This document shows positions 15,643 to 23,700 of a stretch of DNA of 43,898 nucleotides, in pieces (positions within the stretch are counted from its first letter, which is position 1; the number at the start of each line of letters is the position of its first letter). The DNA comes from Synechococcus sp. J7-Johnson (GTDB taxonomy: Bacteria > Cyanobacteriota > Cyanobacteriia > PCC-6307 > Cyanobiaceae), in contig NZ_JAGQBU010000023.1 of the NCBI RefSeq assembly GCF_024345795.1, positions 1 to 43,898 on the forward strand, given 5' to 3'. The position numbers were made by a program, and so were the translations under genes. The notes below the pieces were generated by a model, which saw nothing but the letters and a program-made list of their open reading frames with translations, was not told the origin of the DNA and ran no database searches.

Positions 15643-16740
15643 GTGGAGACCAGTTTGCTGAGCGTGATCGAGATCCTCGTGGGCATCCTCCTGCTCTTTG
15701 GTGGTGGAGAACTGTTCGTCCAAGGCTCGGTGGCCCTGGCACTGCTTCTGGGCGTGCCGCAGCTGGTGATCGGCCTCACCGTGGTGGCGATGGGAACAAG
15801 CGCCCCGGAACTGTTCGTGAGCCTTCTCTCGACCCTGCAGGGCGCTGACGACATTGCGGTCGGCAACGTGGTGGGCAGCAACATCTTCAACGTGCTGGTG
15901 GTGCTGGGCATCAGTGCCGTGATCCTGCCGCTGAGGGTGCACAGCCGCCTGATCCGCCGCGATGTGCCTGTGTTGCTTGCGGTGTCTATGGCGGTGTGGG
16001 GCATGGCCTCCACAGGCAGGGTCACCTGGCAGGCGGGCCTGGCCCTGCTGACCGGGGTGGTGATCAACACCATCTGGGAAACGCGCACGGCCCGGGAAGC
16101 AGGGCCCACCGGCGGTGACGGTGACATCGATTCCTCCGAAGCGGAGGGTGGCTACCTGCCGGCGCTGGTGAAGCTGGCTGCCGGACTCGGCCTGCTGGTT
16201 TGGGGTTCCCAGATTCTGGTCAAAGGAGCCACGGCCATTGCGCTCAGCCTTGGGGTCAGTGAAACCCTGATCGGCCTCACAATCGTGGCGGCAGGCACAT
16301 CGATGCCGGAACTGGTCACATCGATCATGGCGGCCCTCAAGGGCAAGGCCGATCTCGCTATCGGCAATGTGGTGGGCAGCAACCTGCTGAACCAGCTGGT
16401 GATCCTGGGGGGATGCGCCTTTATCTCTGGATCAAGAGGTTTGAACGTGGATCCTGCGATGGTCCAGCGGGATCTTCCGATCATGGTGGCCACGACCTTG
16501 GCGCTGCTTCCCATTTTCTGGACCGGGGGGGTGATTTCCCGGCAGGAAGGAATCCTTCTGGTTGGCCTTTACGGTCTTTATCTGGTGGAGCAGATCCTTC
16601 CTCTCACCGTTCCGGCCCTGGCGTCACCGCTGCGCAGCTTCACCCTCTGGGTCATCGTTCCAGCGCTGGTGCTGCTGCTGGCCTTCCAAGTCTGGCAGCA
16701 TTTGCGCCGATCGAGCGTTCAGGCCGAGACCGGCAATTGA
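15643..16740 (+). CDS. Na+/Ca2+ exchanger-type antiporter (CaCA family, YrbG-like)
   Basis: About 365 residues with ten hydrophobic helices and the two alpha-repeats of the CaCA family. The first has GTSAPEL and GNVVGSNIFN; the second has GTSMPEL and GNVVGSNLLN. It would exchange Na+ or H+ for a divalent cation across the inner membrane. I prefer GTG 15643 because VETSLLSVIEI begins the first helix; the frame is open back to 15532 but that extension is not membrane-like. It is divergent from bicA, suggesting a link to sodium handling during bicarbonate uptake. Confidence 0.87.
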   Translation: METSLLSVIEILVGILLLFGGGELFVQGSVALALLLGVPQLVIGLTVVAMGTSAPELFVSLLSTLQGADDIAVGNVVGSNIFNVLVVLGISAVILPLRVHSRLIRRDVPVLLAVSMAVWGMASTGRVTWQAGLALLTGVVINTIWETRTAREAGPTGGDGDIDSSEAEGGYLPALVKLAAGLGLLVWGSQILVKGATAIALSLGVSETLIGLTIVAAGTSMPELVTSIMAALKGKADLAIGNVVGSNLLNQLVILGGCAFISGSRGLNVDPAMVQRDLPIMVATTLALLPIFWTGGVISRQEGILLVGLYGLYLVEQILPLTVPALASPLRSFTLWVIVPALVLLLAFQVWQHLRRSSVQAETGN

Positions 16741-16788
16741 TCTTGATGGCCCGAGGATGCGAGGGTTCCCAGAGTTCCGGTTTTCTTG

Positions 16789-17775
16789 ATGGCGTCGATT
16801 TTCGCTGACAGCAGCCTGAGCATCGGCCGCACCCCACTGGTGAAGCTGAATCGGGTGGTCGGTGTCAGCCGGGCCACGGTGCTCGCCAAGATCGAGGGAC
16901 GCAATCCCGCCTATTCGGTCAAATGCCGGATAGGTGCCGCGATGATCTGGCAGGCCGAAAAGGAGGGTCGACTCGGTCCCGGCAAAGAGCTGATCGAGCC
17001 CACCAGCGGCAACACCGGCATTGCTCTGGCCTTCGTGGCCGCCTCCCGAGGGATTCCGCTGACGCTGACGATGCCGGAAACAATGAGCCTGGAGCGTCGC
17101 AAGCTCCTCACCGCCTACGGCGCCAGGCTCGAGCTCACCGAGGGCAAGCTCGGCATGACCGGCGCGGTTGGACGGGCCAATGAGATCGCGTCTTCAGATC
17201 CCGAGCGATACGTACTCCTTCAGCAGTTTTCAAACCCTGCCAATCCCCAGATCCACCACGACACCACCGGACCGGAAATCTGGAATGACACCGACGGCAA
17301 GGTGGATGTACTGGTGGCGGGGGTCGGTACAGGCGGCACCATCACCGGGGTGAGCCGCTACTTCAAGACCACACGAAGGCAGTCGCTGCTCTCCGTGGCG
17401 GTGGAGCCCGTGAACAGCCCGGTTATCGCGCAGGCGAAGGCTGGCGAACCACCCCAGCCCGGGCCCCACAAGATCCAGGGGATCGGCGCCGGCTTCGTGC
17501 CCGACAATCTCGATCTTGACCTGGTGGATCGAGTTGAGGCTGTCAGCGACCAGGAGGCAGTGGCAATGGCCAGGCGGCTGATGCGCGAGGAAGGCATACT
17601 GGCGGGCATCTCCTGCGGGGCCGCCACCGTGGCGGCCCTGCGCCTGGCCGCTGAGGAGGCCTTCGCCGGCAAGACGATCGTTGTGGTGCTGCCTGACTCC
17701 GGGGAGCGCTACCTGAGTTCGGTGCTGTTCGAAGGAGTGTTTGATGCCGCCGGGCTGGCTCCGGTCGAGCGGTAG
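16789..17775 (+). CDS. cysK: Cysteine synthase A (O-acetylserine sulfhydrylase)
   Basis: A 328-residue PLP enzyme that makes cysteine from O-acetylserine and sulfide in the cytoplasm. The PLP lysine is Lys 45 in [12 protein letters not shown]; the SVKCR form is that of enterobacterial Cys[12 protein letters not shown] is the substrate loop, [10 protein letters not shown] binds the PLP phosphate, and the late [10 protein letters not shown] is conserved. ATG 16789 follows an in-frame TTG at 16786. It lies 48 bases after the exchanger. A sulfide:quinone reductase lies about 1 kb downstream on the other strand, so sulfide metabolism genes are near each other. Confidence 0.95.
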   Translation: MASIFADSSLSIGRTPLVKLNRVVGVSRATVLAKIEGRNPAYSVKCRIGAAMIWQAEKEGRLGPGKELIEPTSGNTGIALAFVAASRGIPLTLTMPETMSLERRKLLTAYGARLELTEGKLGMTGAVGRANEIASSDPERYVLLQQFSNPANPQIHHDTTGPEIWNDTDGKVDVLVAGVGTGGTITGVSRYFKTTRRQSLLSVAVEPVNSPVIAQAKAGEPPQPGPHKIQGIGAGFVPDNLDLDLVDRVEAVSDQEAVAMARRLMREEGILAGISCGAATVAALRLAAEEAFAGKTIVVVLPDSGERYLSSVLFEGVFDAAGLAPVER

Positions 17776-17891
17776 TCGCCCCACCAGCAGCATCAGCACC
17801 TGGATCTCGGCCACCAGGCTGCGCAGGCGCAGAGAACCACCAATGGACGGTGTCATGGCAAACAACTCACGCGGTGGCCTCACCCAATCCC

Positions 17892-18719
17892 ATGACTGAA
17901 GGCCGAACGGCGGGCCCTGAACCTGGGGCCGAGCGCGATCCAGAGGTTATCCAGCGCCTGATGCCGCTCTGGGAATGGCTTTACCGCCACTACTTCCGGG
18001 TGAGCACCAGCGGCTGGGAGCACATACCTGGCGAAGGACAATTGCTGCTCGTGGGATCCCACAACGGCGGGCTGGCCAGTCCTGATCTGCCGATGCTGAT
18101 GTTCGACTGGTTCTGGCGCATCGGTCTGGAGCGGAGGGTCTATGGCTTGGCCCATCCCAAGGTGTGGCAGGTGTTTCCCCAGGCGGCGCAACTGGCTGCC
18201 CGAACCGGGGCGATTCCCTATTACCCGCGCGGGGCCTTGACCGTGCTGGAACGAGGCGACAGCCTGTTGGTGTTCCCCGGCGGCGGCCAGGACGCCTTCC
18301 GGCCGCACCGCCTGCGCCAGACAATCCAGTTCAGGGGGCGGACTGGCTTCATCCGACTGGCCCTTTGTCACGGCGTGCCGATCGTGCCGCTGATCTCCTG
18401 GGGCAGCCACGACACTCTGATCGTCCTGGAGGATTGCTACGAACCGATGCAGCGCTGGCATGAACGCGGCCTGCCATGGCTGTTCGGCATCGACCCCGAG
18501 GTTTTTCCCCTCTACCTCGGCCTGCCGTGGGGCCTGGCCGTGGGGCCACTGCCCAACCTGCCACTGCCGGCCAAGATCCACACGCGGGTCTGCCGGCCAA
18601 TCCGGTTCGAGCGCAGCGGCCATGCCGCCAGTCGCGACAGGACCTACGTGCAGGCCTGCTACAGGCGGGTTGTGGCAGAGATGCAGGACCAGCTAGATGA
18701 ACTGGCCCGCACCAGCTGA
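17892..18719 (+). CDS. Phospholipid/glycerol acyltransferase-family protein
   Basis: A 275-residue LPLAT-fold protein. The catalytic block is VGSHNGGLASPD, with the His and a downstream Asp. A second block is PYYPRGALTVLERGDSLLVFPGGGQDAFRP, containing the conserved FPGG-type phosphate-binding region. PIVPLISWGSHDT matches the last conserved block. The fold transfers acyl groups to a lipid acceptor at the membrane; the acceptor is unknown, and this branch resembles DGAT/MGAT-like bacterial proteins more than PlsC. ATG 17892 is preferred over an upstream GTG at 17850. Confidence 0.78.
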   Translation: MTEGRTAGPEPGAERDPEVIQRLMPLWEWLYRHYFRVSTSGWEHIPGEGQLLLVGSHNGGLASPDLPMLMFDWFWRIGLERRVYGLAHPKVWQVFPQAAQLAARTGAIPYYPRGALTVLERGDSLLVFPGGGQDAFRPHRLRQTIQFRGRTGFIRLALCHGVPIVPLISWGSHDTLIVLEDCYEPMQRWHERGLPWLFGIDPEVFPLYLGLPWGLAVGPLPNLPLPAKIHTRVCRPIRFERSGHAASRDRTYVQACYRRVVAEMQDQLDELARTS

Positions 18720-18720
18720 C

Positions 18721-20025
18721 TCAGCTGGCGGACGGTTCGCCCTTGTAGGACAGTCCAAGGGCCTGCATCAGTGGCTTGAAGGGCTTGAGGAAGCGGCTCT
18801 CATGGGGTTGCCCCTTGAGCATTCTGTTCCAGTAAATCCAGGGCAGACCTTTGGTTTTCATCAGCCACATGCTCCAGCGCTCGCGAGTGGGGTCGATCAG
18901 AAAGGAGCTCACGGGCTGCAGGTCGTAGTCGAATTCGGCCATCACGACCTTGTCGTAACCGGTGATCAGCGGGCAGACGCTATAGCCGTCGTAGCGGGCC
19001 TGAAGAGGCTTACCGGCGAGCTGGGCCAGCAGATTTGCCACTAGCACAGGTGCCTCCCCACGCACCGCCCCAGCGGTCTTTGAGGTGGGCAACGACGACA
19101 CATCCCCCAGGGAGAAGACATTGGGATAACGGACGTGCTGGGTGCTGAACTTGTCTACCTCCACCCAGCCACCGGGGGCGCTGGTGGCCAACGGGCTCTG
19201 GGCAATGACATCGGGGGCCGACATCGGCGGCACCGCGTGGATCATCGTGAACGGGATCTCCTTTCTGGAGATGGGCCCCTCAGCATCGCTGACCTCGAAG
19301 ACCGCCACCTGCTCATCGGCCCTGATCTCCTTGAGGTTGTGGCGCAGAAGGACCTGAATGCCCCGTTCCTCCACCACCTTCTTCAGCACCCGGGCATAGA
19401 CCGGAACACCGAAGATGCCGGGCCCGGCGGTGGCGAACACCACCTTGGTGTTGACCCCCACGCCACTGGTGGCCTTGAAGATGTCGTCGGCCATGTACAT
19501 GATCTTCTGGGGCGCCCCAGCACATTTGATCGGGGTGTCCGGAAAGGTGAAGATCGCGGTACCGCCAGGAAAGTGGCGGATGGTCGCCCAGGTATAGGGA
19601 AGGTGTTCCCGGGAGTAGTTGCTGGTGACACCCTGGCGACCCAGCGCCTCCTTCAGCCCCTTGATCCGCTCCCAGCGCAGCTCCAGGCCGGTGGCCAGCA
19701 CCAGGGCGTCGTAGCTGATGGTGTCCCCGTCGGTGGTGGTCACCTGATTGGCCTCCGGCTCGAAGCTGGCGGCGGCTGCGCGGATCCAGCTGCAACCGGC
19801 GGGGATCAGGTCGGCCTCATCACGGCGGGTCTGCTCCTGGGTCATCACCCCTCCGCCCACGAGGGTCCAGCCGGGCTGGTAGTAGTGATCGCTGCTGGGC
19901 TCAAGAATGGCCACGTCAAGACCTTTACGGGCGAGAAGAAACTGACTGGCCACCGTGATCCCCGCCGCTCCGCCGCCGACGATCAGGATCTGGTGGTGCT
20001 GCTGCGACGGGCTGGATGGGCTCAT
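18721..20025 (-). CDS. sqr: Sulfide:quinone oxidoreductase, type II-like
   Basis: A 434-residue FAD flavoprotein. It has GGGAAG (17-22) for FAD, YYQPGWTLVGGG near the N-terminus, and a second Rossmann segment (FATAGPGIFGV). Two cysteines sit where SQR uses them: Cys 168 in KCAGAPQK and Cys 351 in SVCPLITGYDK. The C-terminus is amphipathic (MKTKGLPWIYWNRMLKG), as expected for membrane attachment. It should oxidise sulfide and reduce plastoquinone. Features match the type II (SQOR-like) group rather than the cyanobacterial type I. It ends 1 base from the convergent acyltransferase stop. Confidence 0.88.
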   Translation of the reverse strand: MSPSSPSQQHHQILIVGGGAAGITVASQFLLARKGLDVAILEPSSDHYYQPGWTLVGGGVMTQEQTRRDEADLIPAGCSWIRAAAASFEPEANQVTTTDGDTISYDALVLATGLELRWERIKGLKEALGRQGVTSNYSREHLPYTWATIRHFPGGTAIFTFPDTPIKCAGAPQKIMYMADDIFKATSGVGVNTKVVFATAGPGIFGVPVYARVLKKVVEERGIQVLLRHNLKEIRADEQVAVFEVSDAEGPISRKEIPFTMIHAVPPMSAPDVIAQSPLATSAPGGWVEVDKFSTQHVRYPNVFSLGDVSSLPTSKTAGAVRGEAPVLVANLLAQLAGKPLQARYDGYSVCPLITGYDKVVMAEFDYDLQPVSSFLIDPTRERWSMWLMKTKGLPWIYWNRMLKGQPHESRFLKPFKPLMQALGLSYKGEPSAS

Positions 20026-20160
20026 GACATCTGATCTCACCTCTCCTGTCTAGGGCGCGCCGGGACCACACGACAACGGCTGTGGGGGTCTTCTCACGGC
20101 CTCTCGACACCTTCTCCGTCAATCGTTGTGACAACGACGCTGGGGGAGACGAGAAAGGGA

Positions 20161-20463
20161 TCAGCCGGTCGTGGAAACACCGAAGTGACGCTGATTACGG
20201 CGCACCACTTCACGGAGCAGTGCAACCTCCCAGTGGAGCGAATCCAGCGACTCCGCCACGGTCTCAGCATGGCGAGAAATGGTGTTGCTCTGCAGACGGA
20301 AATGCAATAATTCGTGCTCTAACCTGTTGCGCAACTGCGGGTTTGAGCAACTCTTGGCGGCCTGGAGGGCCTGACGACTCCGCACCCCAAGAGACCAGCA
20401 CAATCGGGTCAGGGAGGCCATATCCGTTGGCATGCTGCCGGGGGCGCGCCAGTCCTCAGACAT
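20161..20463 (-). CDS. Hypothetical helical protein, about 100 residues
   Basis: ATG 20463 opens a 100-residue frame with heptad-like amphipathic helices (LTRLCWSLGVRSRQALQAA, LRNRLEHELLHFRLQ, LHWEVALLREVVRRN). The frame is open further upstream to 20703, but that part overlaps the ferritin gene and has no protein-like character, so I use the internal start. I recognise no family. It is divergent from ferritin and 135 bases upstream of the sqr start on the same strand. Confidence 0.5.
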   Translation of the reverse strand: MSEDWRAPGSMPTDMASLTRLCWSLGVRSRQALQAAKSCSNPQLRNRLEHELLHFRLQSNTISRHAETVAESLDSLHWEVALLREVVRRNQRHFGVSTTG

Positions 20464-20593
20464 GCAATTGAACAGAATCAAGTTGGAGATGGCCTTGACT
20501 TTAAGGGTCCGGGTGCCGGTTCCTGATCCAGGCGAGCAGATGCTGGCAGCAACCCAGGGTGCCTTTGTAGACTGGGCCAATTGAAGTGGATCC

Positions 20594-21172
20594 ATGCTGA
20601 TCAGCAATCCGGCAAGCGTCACCAGCCTGAATGCAGTTCCCTTGCTGCCACGACGGCCGGTGGCCCAGGAGATGGAGGCTGAATTGCACCAGGGACTGTG
20701 CAACCATCTGCAGATGGAATTGATGGCCAGTTATACTTATTTTTCAATAGCCGTGTGGTTCACCCAGAGAGAACTGAATGGGTTTGCTACGTATGCCAGG
20801 GCTGAATCCGACGGCGAGAGGGTCCACGCCGGTCTGTTCGTTGATTACCTGGTGGCCCGCTCCCAGCCGGTCGAGCTCTCTGACCTATCCCAACCCAGAC
20901 AGACGTGGACGAATGTCGAAGACGTACTGATATCCGTCTTTGAGATGGAGGCAGAAGTAACGACATCGTTACAACAGCTTTACAGCTTGGCGGAGCGCTG
21001 CGGCGACTACCGCAGCTCCATCTTTCTTGACCCAATGATCAAGACTCAGGTGGATGCCGAGAGCGAAGTGGCACATCTGCTGGCCCAGGTTCGTCACTGC
21101 CACACCGACTTCGGCGCTCTGATGATCCTGGACCAATCCCTCAGCGCCGCTGCAGGACCCACAGCAGCCTGA
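20594..21172 (+). CDS. ftnA: Ferritin
   Basis: A 192-residue ferritin that would form the 24-subunit iron-storage shell. The four-helix bundle carries the diiron residues: Glu in MELMASYTYF, Glu and His in GERVHAG, Glu in FEMEAEVTTSL, and the QVDAESEVAHL helix. An N-terminal extension of about 25 residues precedes the first helix. The ATG at 20594 is the likely start; internal ATGs (such as MEAELHQG) would give a canonical-length chain. A long palindrome follows the stop by 38 bases. Confidence 0.9.
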   Translation: MLISNPASVTSLNAVPLLPRRPVAQEMEAELHQGLCNHLQMELMASYTYFSIAVWFTQRELNGFATYARAESDGERVHAGLFVDYLVARSQPVELSDLSQPRQTWTNVEDVLISVFEMEAEVTTSLQQLYSLAERCGDYRSSIFLDPMIKTQVDAESEVAHLLAQVRHCHTDFGALMILDQSLSAAAGPTAA

Positions 21173-21209
21173 GCGATCGTCTGTCTGAGCCGTCTTCTGC
21201 CCGAGGAAT

Positions 21210-21248
21210 CGTCTTTTTCCAGAGGATCAGATCCTCTGGAAAAAGACG
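21210..21248. repeat. Near-perfect 39-bp palindrome between ferritin and a Cys-rich ORF
   Basis: GTCTTTTTCCAGAGGATC (21211-21228), one A, then its exact reverse complement (21230-21247); a C-G pair extends it to 21210-21248. It lies between convergent genes, where a bidirectional terminator would be expected. However, the T-run is on the 5' arm and the A-run on the 3' arm, the reverse of a canonical bidirectional terminator, so no U-tract follows the stem on either strand. Confidence 0.85.
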
Positions 21249-21256
21249 GCTGCAGT

Positions 21257-21442
21257 TCAGTCGCGGCCACAGCGGCAGCGACCGCCTTTCCAGTTGGAGC
21301 ACTTCTTGGCTTTACAGCCTTTTCCGCTCGATTTGGCCGTGCTCATCACCGGGCAGGCCACTCGCTCGAGGCAGGGATCAATCCAGGGGCAAGTGTCGTT
21401 CACAGGATTCAGGGAGAAGGGAAAAATCCTGGATTCATCCAA
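21257..21442 (-). CDS. Small Cys-rich protein, possible metal binder
   Basis: A 61-residue frame with seven cysteines: DTCPW, DPCLE, VACPV, GCKAKKCSNW and GRCRCGRD. The C-terminal 20 residues are also rich in Lys, Arg and Gly. An internal ATG at 21346 would give a 29-residue peptide with the last four cysteines (C-x4-C-x7-C-x-C). I recognise no family. The spacing looks like a small metal or redox site, and the neighbours are ferritin (convergent) and a response regulator 57 bases upstream on the same strand. A real gene is likely but not certain. Confidence 0.5.
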   Translation of the reverse strand: MDESRIFPFSLNPVNDTCPWIDPCLERVACPVMSTAKSSGKGCKAKKCSNWKGGRCRCGRD

Positions 21443-21499
21443 GCGCCATTGGCCAAGGCTGGACGTCCAAGAACGACCGATCGATGTGATTAATGTTAC

Positions 21500-22333
21500 T
21501 CAGGCCTGCAGACGGCGGTTTCCTCGGTCCCAGCCCAAGGAGCTTGGCGCGCTTGTCAAACCGGGCTGATCGGGGGATTCCTCCACCAGTTCCAGGCGCC
21601 CTTTGCCGACGTAAGACTCAGCGGCCGTATCCAGGGGCAGGTCCAGGCAGTAGCCAATCCCGTAGATCGTTTTGATGTGGGTTGGTCTGTGGCTGTCGCG
21701 TTCCAGCTTCCCGCGCAGATGGCGGATGTGGGTGCGGATGCATTCCACATCGTTTTCGGGTCCGTAGCCCCAGATCTCCCGCAGGAGCACCGCCCAGGGC
21801 ACCACCTGACCGTGACGCTGCAGCAGGCAATGGAGCAGTTCGAATTCCGTGCGTGTCAGGCGTACCGGCGTTTCATGCCATAGGGCTTCGTACCGTTCCG
21901 GCACCAGGGTGAGTGGGCCGTAACTGAGCAGGTCCGGTGCCCGCACCAGTTGGGGTGTGGTGGCTCGCCCCCGAAGCAGTGCCTTGACCCTTGCCAGGAG
22001 TTCCTCAGGGGCGTAGGGCTTGATCAGGTAGTCGTCAGCACCGGAAGTAAAGCCCCGCACCTTGTCATCAATGCTGCTCAGGACCGTGAGCACCAGGATC
22101 GGGGTCCGACTGGTGCGTTGATCCCGCCGCAAGCGCTGCAGAATGGTGAGACCATCGATTCCCGGCAGCAACAGATCCATCACGATCAGCTGGGGATTGG
22201 CCTGCAAAGCCATGGCCTGGCCTCGATGACCATCCTCGGCCTCCGCCACCACGAAGCCAGCCTCCAGCAATTGAGCGGCCAGGCTTTCACGCCCGATCCG
22301 TTCATGGTCGATGAGGAGAACGAGAGCGGCCAT
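21500..22333 (-). CDS. OmpR/PhoB-family response regulator
   Basis: A 277-residue two-component regulator. The receiver domain (about 1-120) has the phosphorylation site Asp 53 (VMDLLLPG), a Thr in LVLTVL and Lys in YLIKPY. The acidic pocket reads IDHER, so the usual second Asp is His. The winged-helix DNA-binding domain (about 130-235) has RLTRTEFELLHCLLQ, WGYGPENDVECIRTHIRHLRGKLE and IKTIYGIGYCL. A tail of about 40 residues beyond the wing is unusual. ATG 22333 is clear. An ISAs1 element inserted 38 bases upstream has split off its native promoter region. Confidence 0.92.
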   Translation of the reverse strand: MAALVLLIDHERIGRESLAAQLLEAGFVVAEAEDGHRGQAMALQANPQLIVMDLLLPGIDGLTILQRLRRDQRTSRTPILVLTVLSSIDDKVRGFTSGADDYLIKPYAPEELLARVKALLRGRATTPQLVRAPDLLSYGPLTLVPERYEALWHETPVRLTRTEFELLHCLLQRHGQVVPWAVLLREIWGYGPENDVECIRTHIRHLRGKLERDSHRPTHIKTIYGIGYCLDLPLDTAAESYVGKGRLELVEESPDQPGLTSAPSSLGWDRGNRRLQA

Positions 22334-22371
22334 CGCAGCGCATTACTCGTAATCGAATAAACCACAGAAGG

Positions 22372-23613
22372 CAGGGCCGACTGAAAGTCAGGCACAAGGG
22401 AGCTGGTGCGGCCATGCTGGTGCCGGTTTTATCGGGGCTGCTCCCGTCCATTGGCCCAGCCTTCTGCCAGTGTTGATCTGATCGCCTTTCTGCAGGCCCT
22501 CCCAGAAGGCCGCAAGCGCCGAGGGGTGCGTTATCCCCAGTGGCTGCTGCTGTTGATGGCGATTCTTGGCATCCTGAGCGGCTGCCGTAGCGCCCGTGAT
22601 CTTGAGCGCTTTGCCAAACGGCATCACCAAGAATTCAGCGCAGCTCTGGATCTGGAGATGCCCAAGTCGCCCTGTGATTCCACCTTCCTCTACCTGTTTG
22701 AGCGGGTGGAGCTGGAGGAGCTCTTCGGGATGCTCAGGGAATGGATGCTTGCCCAGATCGCAGATCAGGAGAAGGATTTCGACCAGCTGATTTGTGATGG
22801 CAAGACCCTGCGGGGTTCTGCCGCACAGCTCGATGGCCCCGATAGCGCTACGCGCTTTGTCACCCAGGTCACGCTCTACGCCCGGGAGCTGGGTGTGGCG
22901 ATCGCCCAAACATCATTCGACACCGGCGAATCCCATGAGCGCGCTGCACTCAAGGCCCTTCTCGGAACCCTGAAGCTGGAGGGTGTGCTGATCCAGGCGG
23001 ATGCGCTGCACACCTCACCCGCGTTTTTCAACTCGCCGCCGAGCAGGGCGCCGACTTGCTCCTGACGGTCAAGAACAACCAGCGCCGGCTGTATCAGCAG
23101 ATCCTCTCCCAGTTCCGCGGGCACCGGCACTTCCCAGTAAATATCAGCGATTTCGAGGCAAGCCATGGGCGTCAGGTGTGTTGGCAGCTCAGAGCCCGCA
23201 ATGCCACAGACGCCATCCGTGAGCGCTGGGAAGGGGCCAGCTGGATCGTCGAGTTGGTGAGCACCGGCCGACGAGATGGAAAGCCATTTCGCCATGTGCA
23301 CTTGTTCATCACCACCTTGCGCACCAGTCCAAAAGCGTTGCTGCGCCTGGTGCGGCAACGCTGGGCGATCGAAAACCAGTGGCACTGGCCGCGCGACACC
23401 CAGCTCGGCGAGGATGCGCACCGCTACACCCAACGCAACGGCGTACAGGTACTGGCCCTGCTGCGCACCTTGGCCCTCAACCTCCTGCGCAGCAATGGCT
23501 TTCGCTCAATCCGCGCTGGCCTGATGGCCGTGGCGCATGACATCAACCAAATGCTCGGCTGGGTTGGTGTCAAATCCGCACAGACGGGATGAATTGACTT
23601 TCAGTCAGCCCTG
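22372..23613 (+). mobile_element. ISAs1-family insertion sequence, complete, 1242 bp
   Basis: Left end CAGGGCCGACTGAAAGTCA (22372-22390) and right end, read inward, CAGGGCTGACTGAAAGTCA (23613-23595) match at 18 of 19 positions. The element is flanked by the 10-bp direct repeat CCACAGAAGG (22362-22371 and 23614-23623), a target duplication of the size expected for ISAs1. Length and transposase type agree. It sits between a response regulator start and the end of glutathione reductase. Confidence 0.93.
22406..23592 (+). pseudogene. ISAs1-family DDE transposase, frameshifted
   Basis: The first frame (22406-23065) carries the N-terminal DUF (LPEGRKRRGVRYPQWLLLL, SGCRSARDLERFA) and the first catalytic Asp (ICDGKTLRG). 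A one-base loss near 23030, after ADALHTSPAFF, moves the rest to another frame: LLTVKNNQRRLYQQI onward, with RWAIENQWHW and the C-terminal LRSNGF. Reading one base back at the GTTTTTC run restores the expected FFQLAAEQGADLLLTVK. The natural start ATG 22414 (MLVPVLSGLLPSIGPA) is in a further frame, so a second shift near 22457 is likely. Most likely inactive unless a ribosomal slip occurs. Confidence 0.85.
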
Positions 23614-23700
23614 CCACAGAAGGTGATCAATGTTGCCGCTGTCTGCATCCACTGACAGCTTTGTGATCATTTCCCTCTGGCCGCGCTCATCCGGCCTTGC

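Noticed and set aside
17700-17856. Minus-strand frame with MTPSIGGSLRLRSLVAE after cysK
   Set aside because: It has no stop before running deep antisense into cysK, so only a few dozen codons look protein-like.
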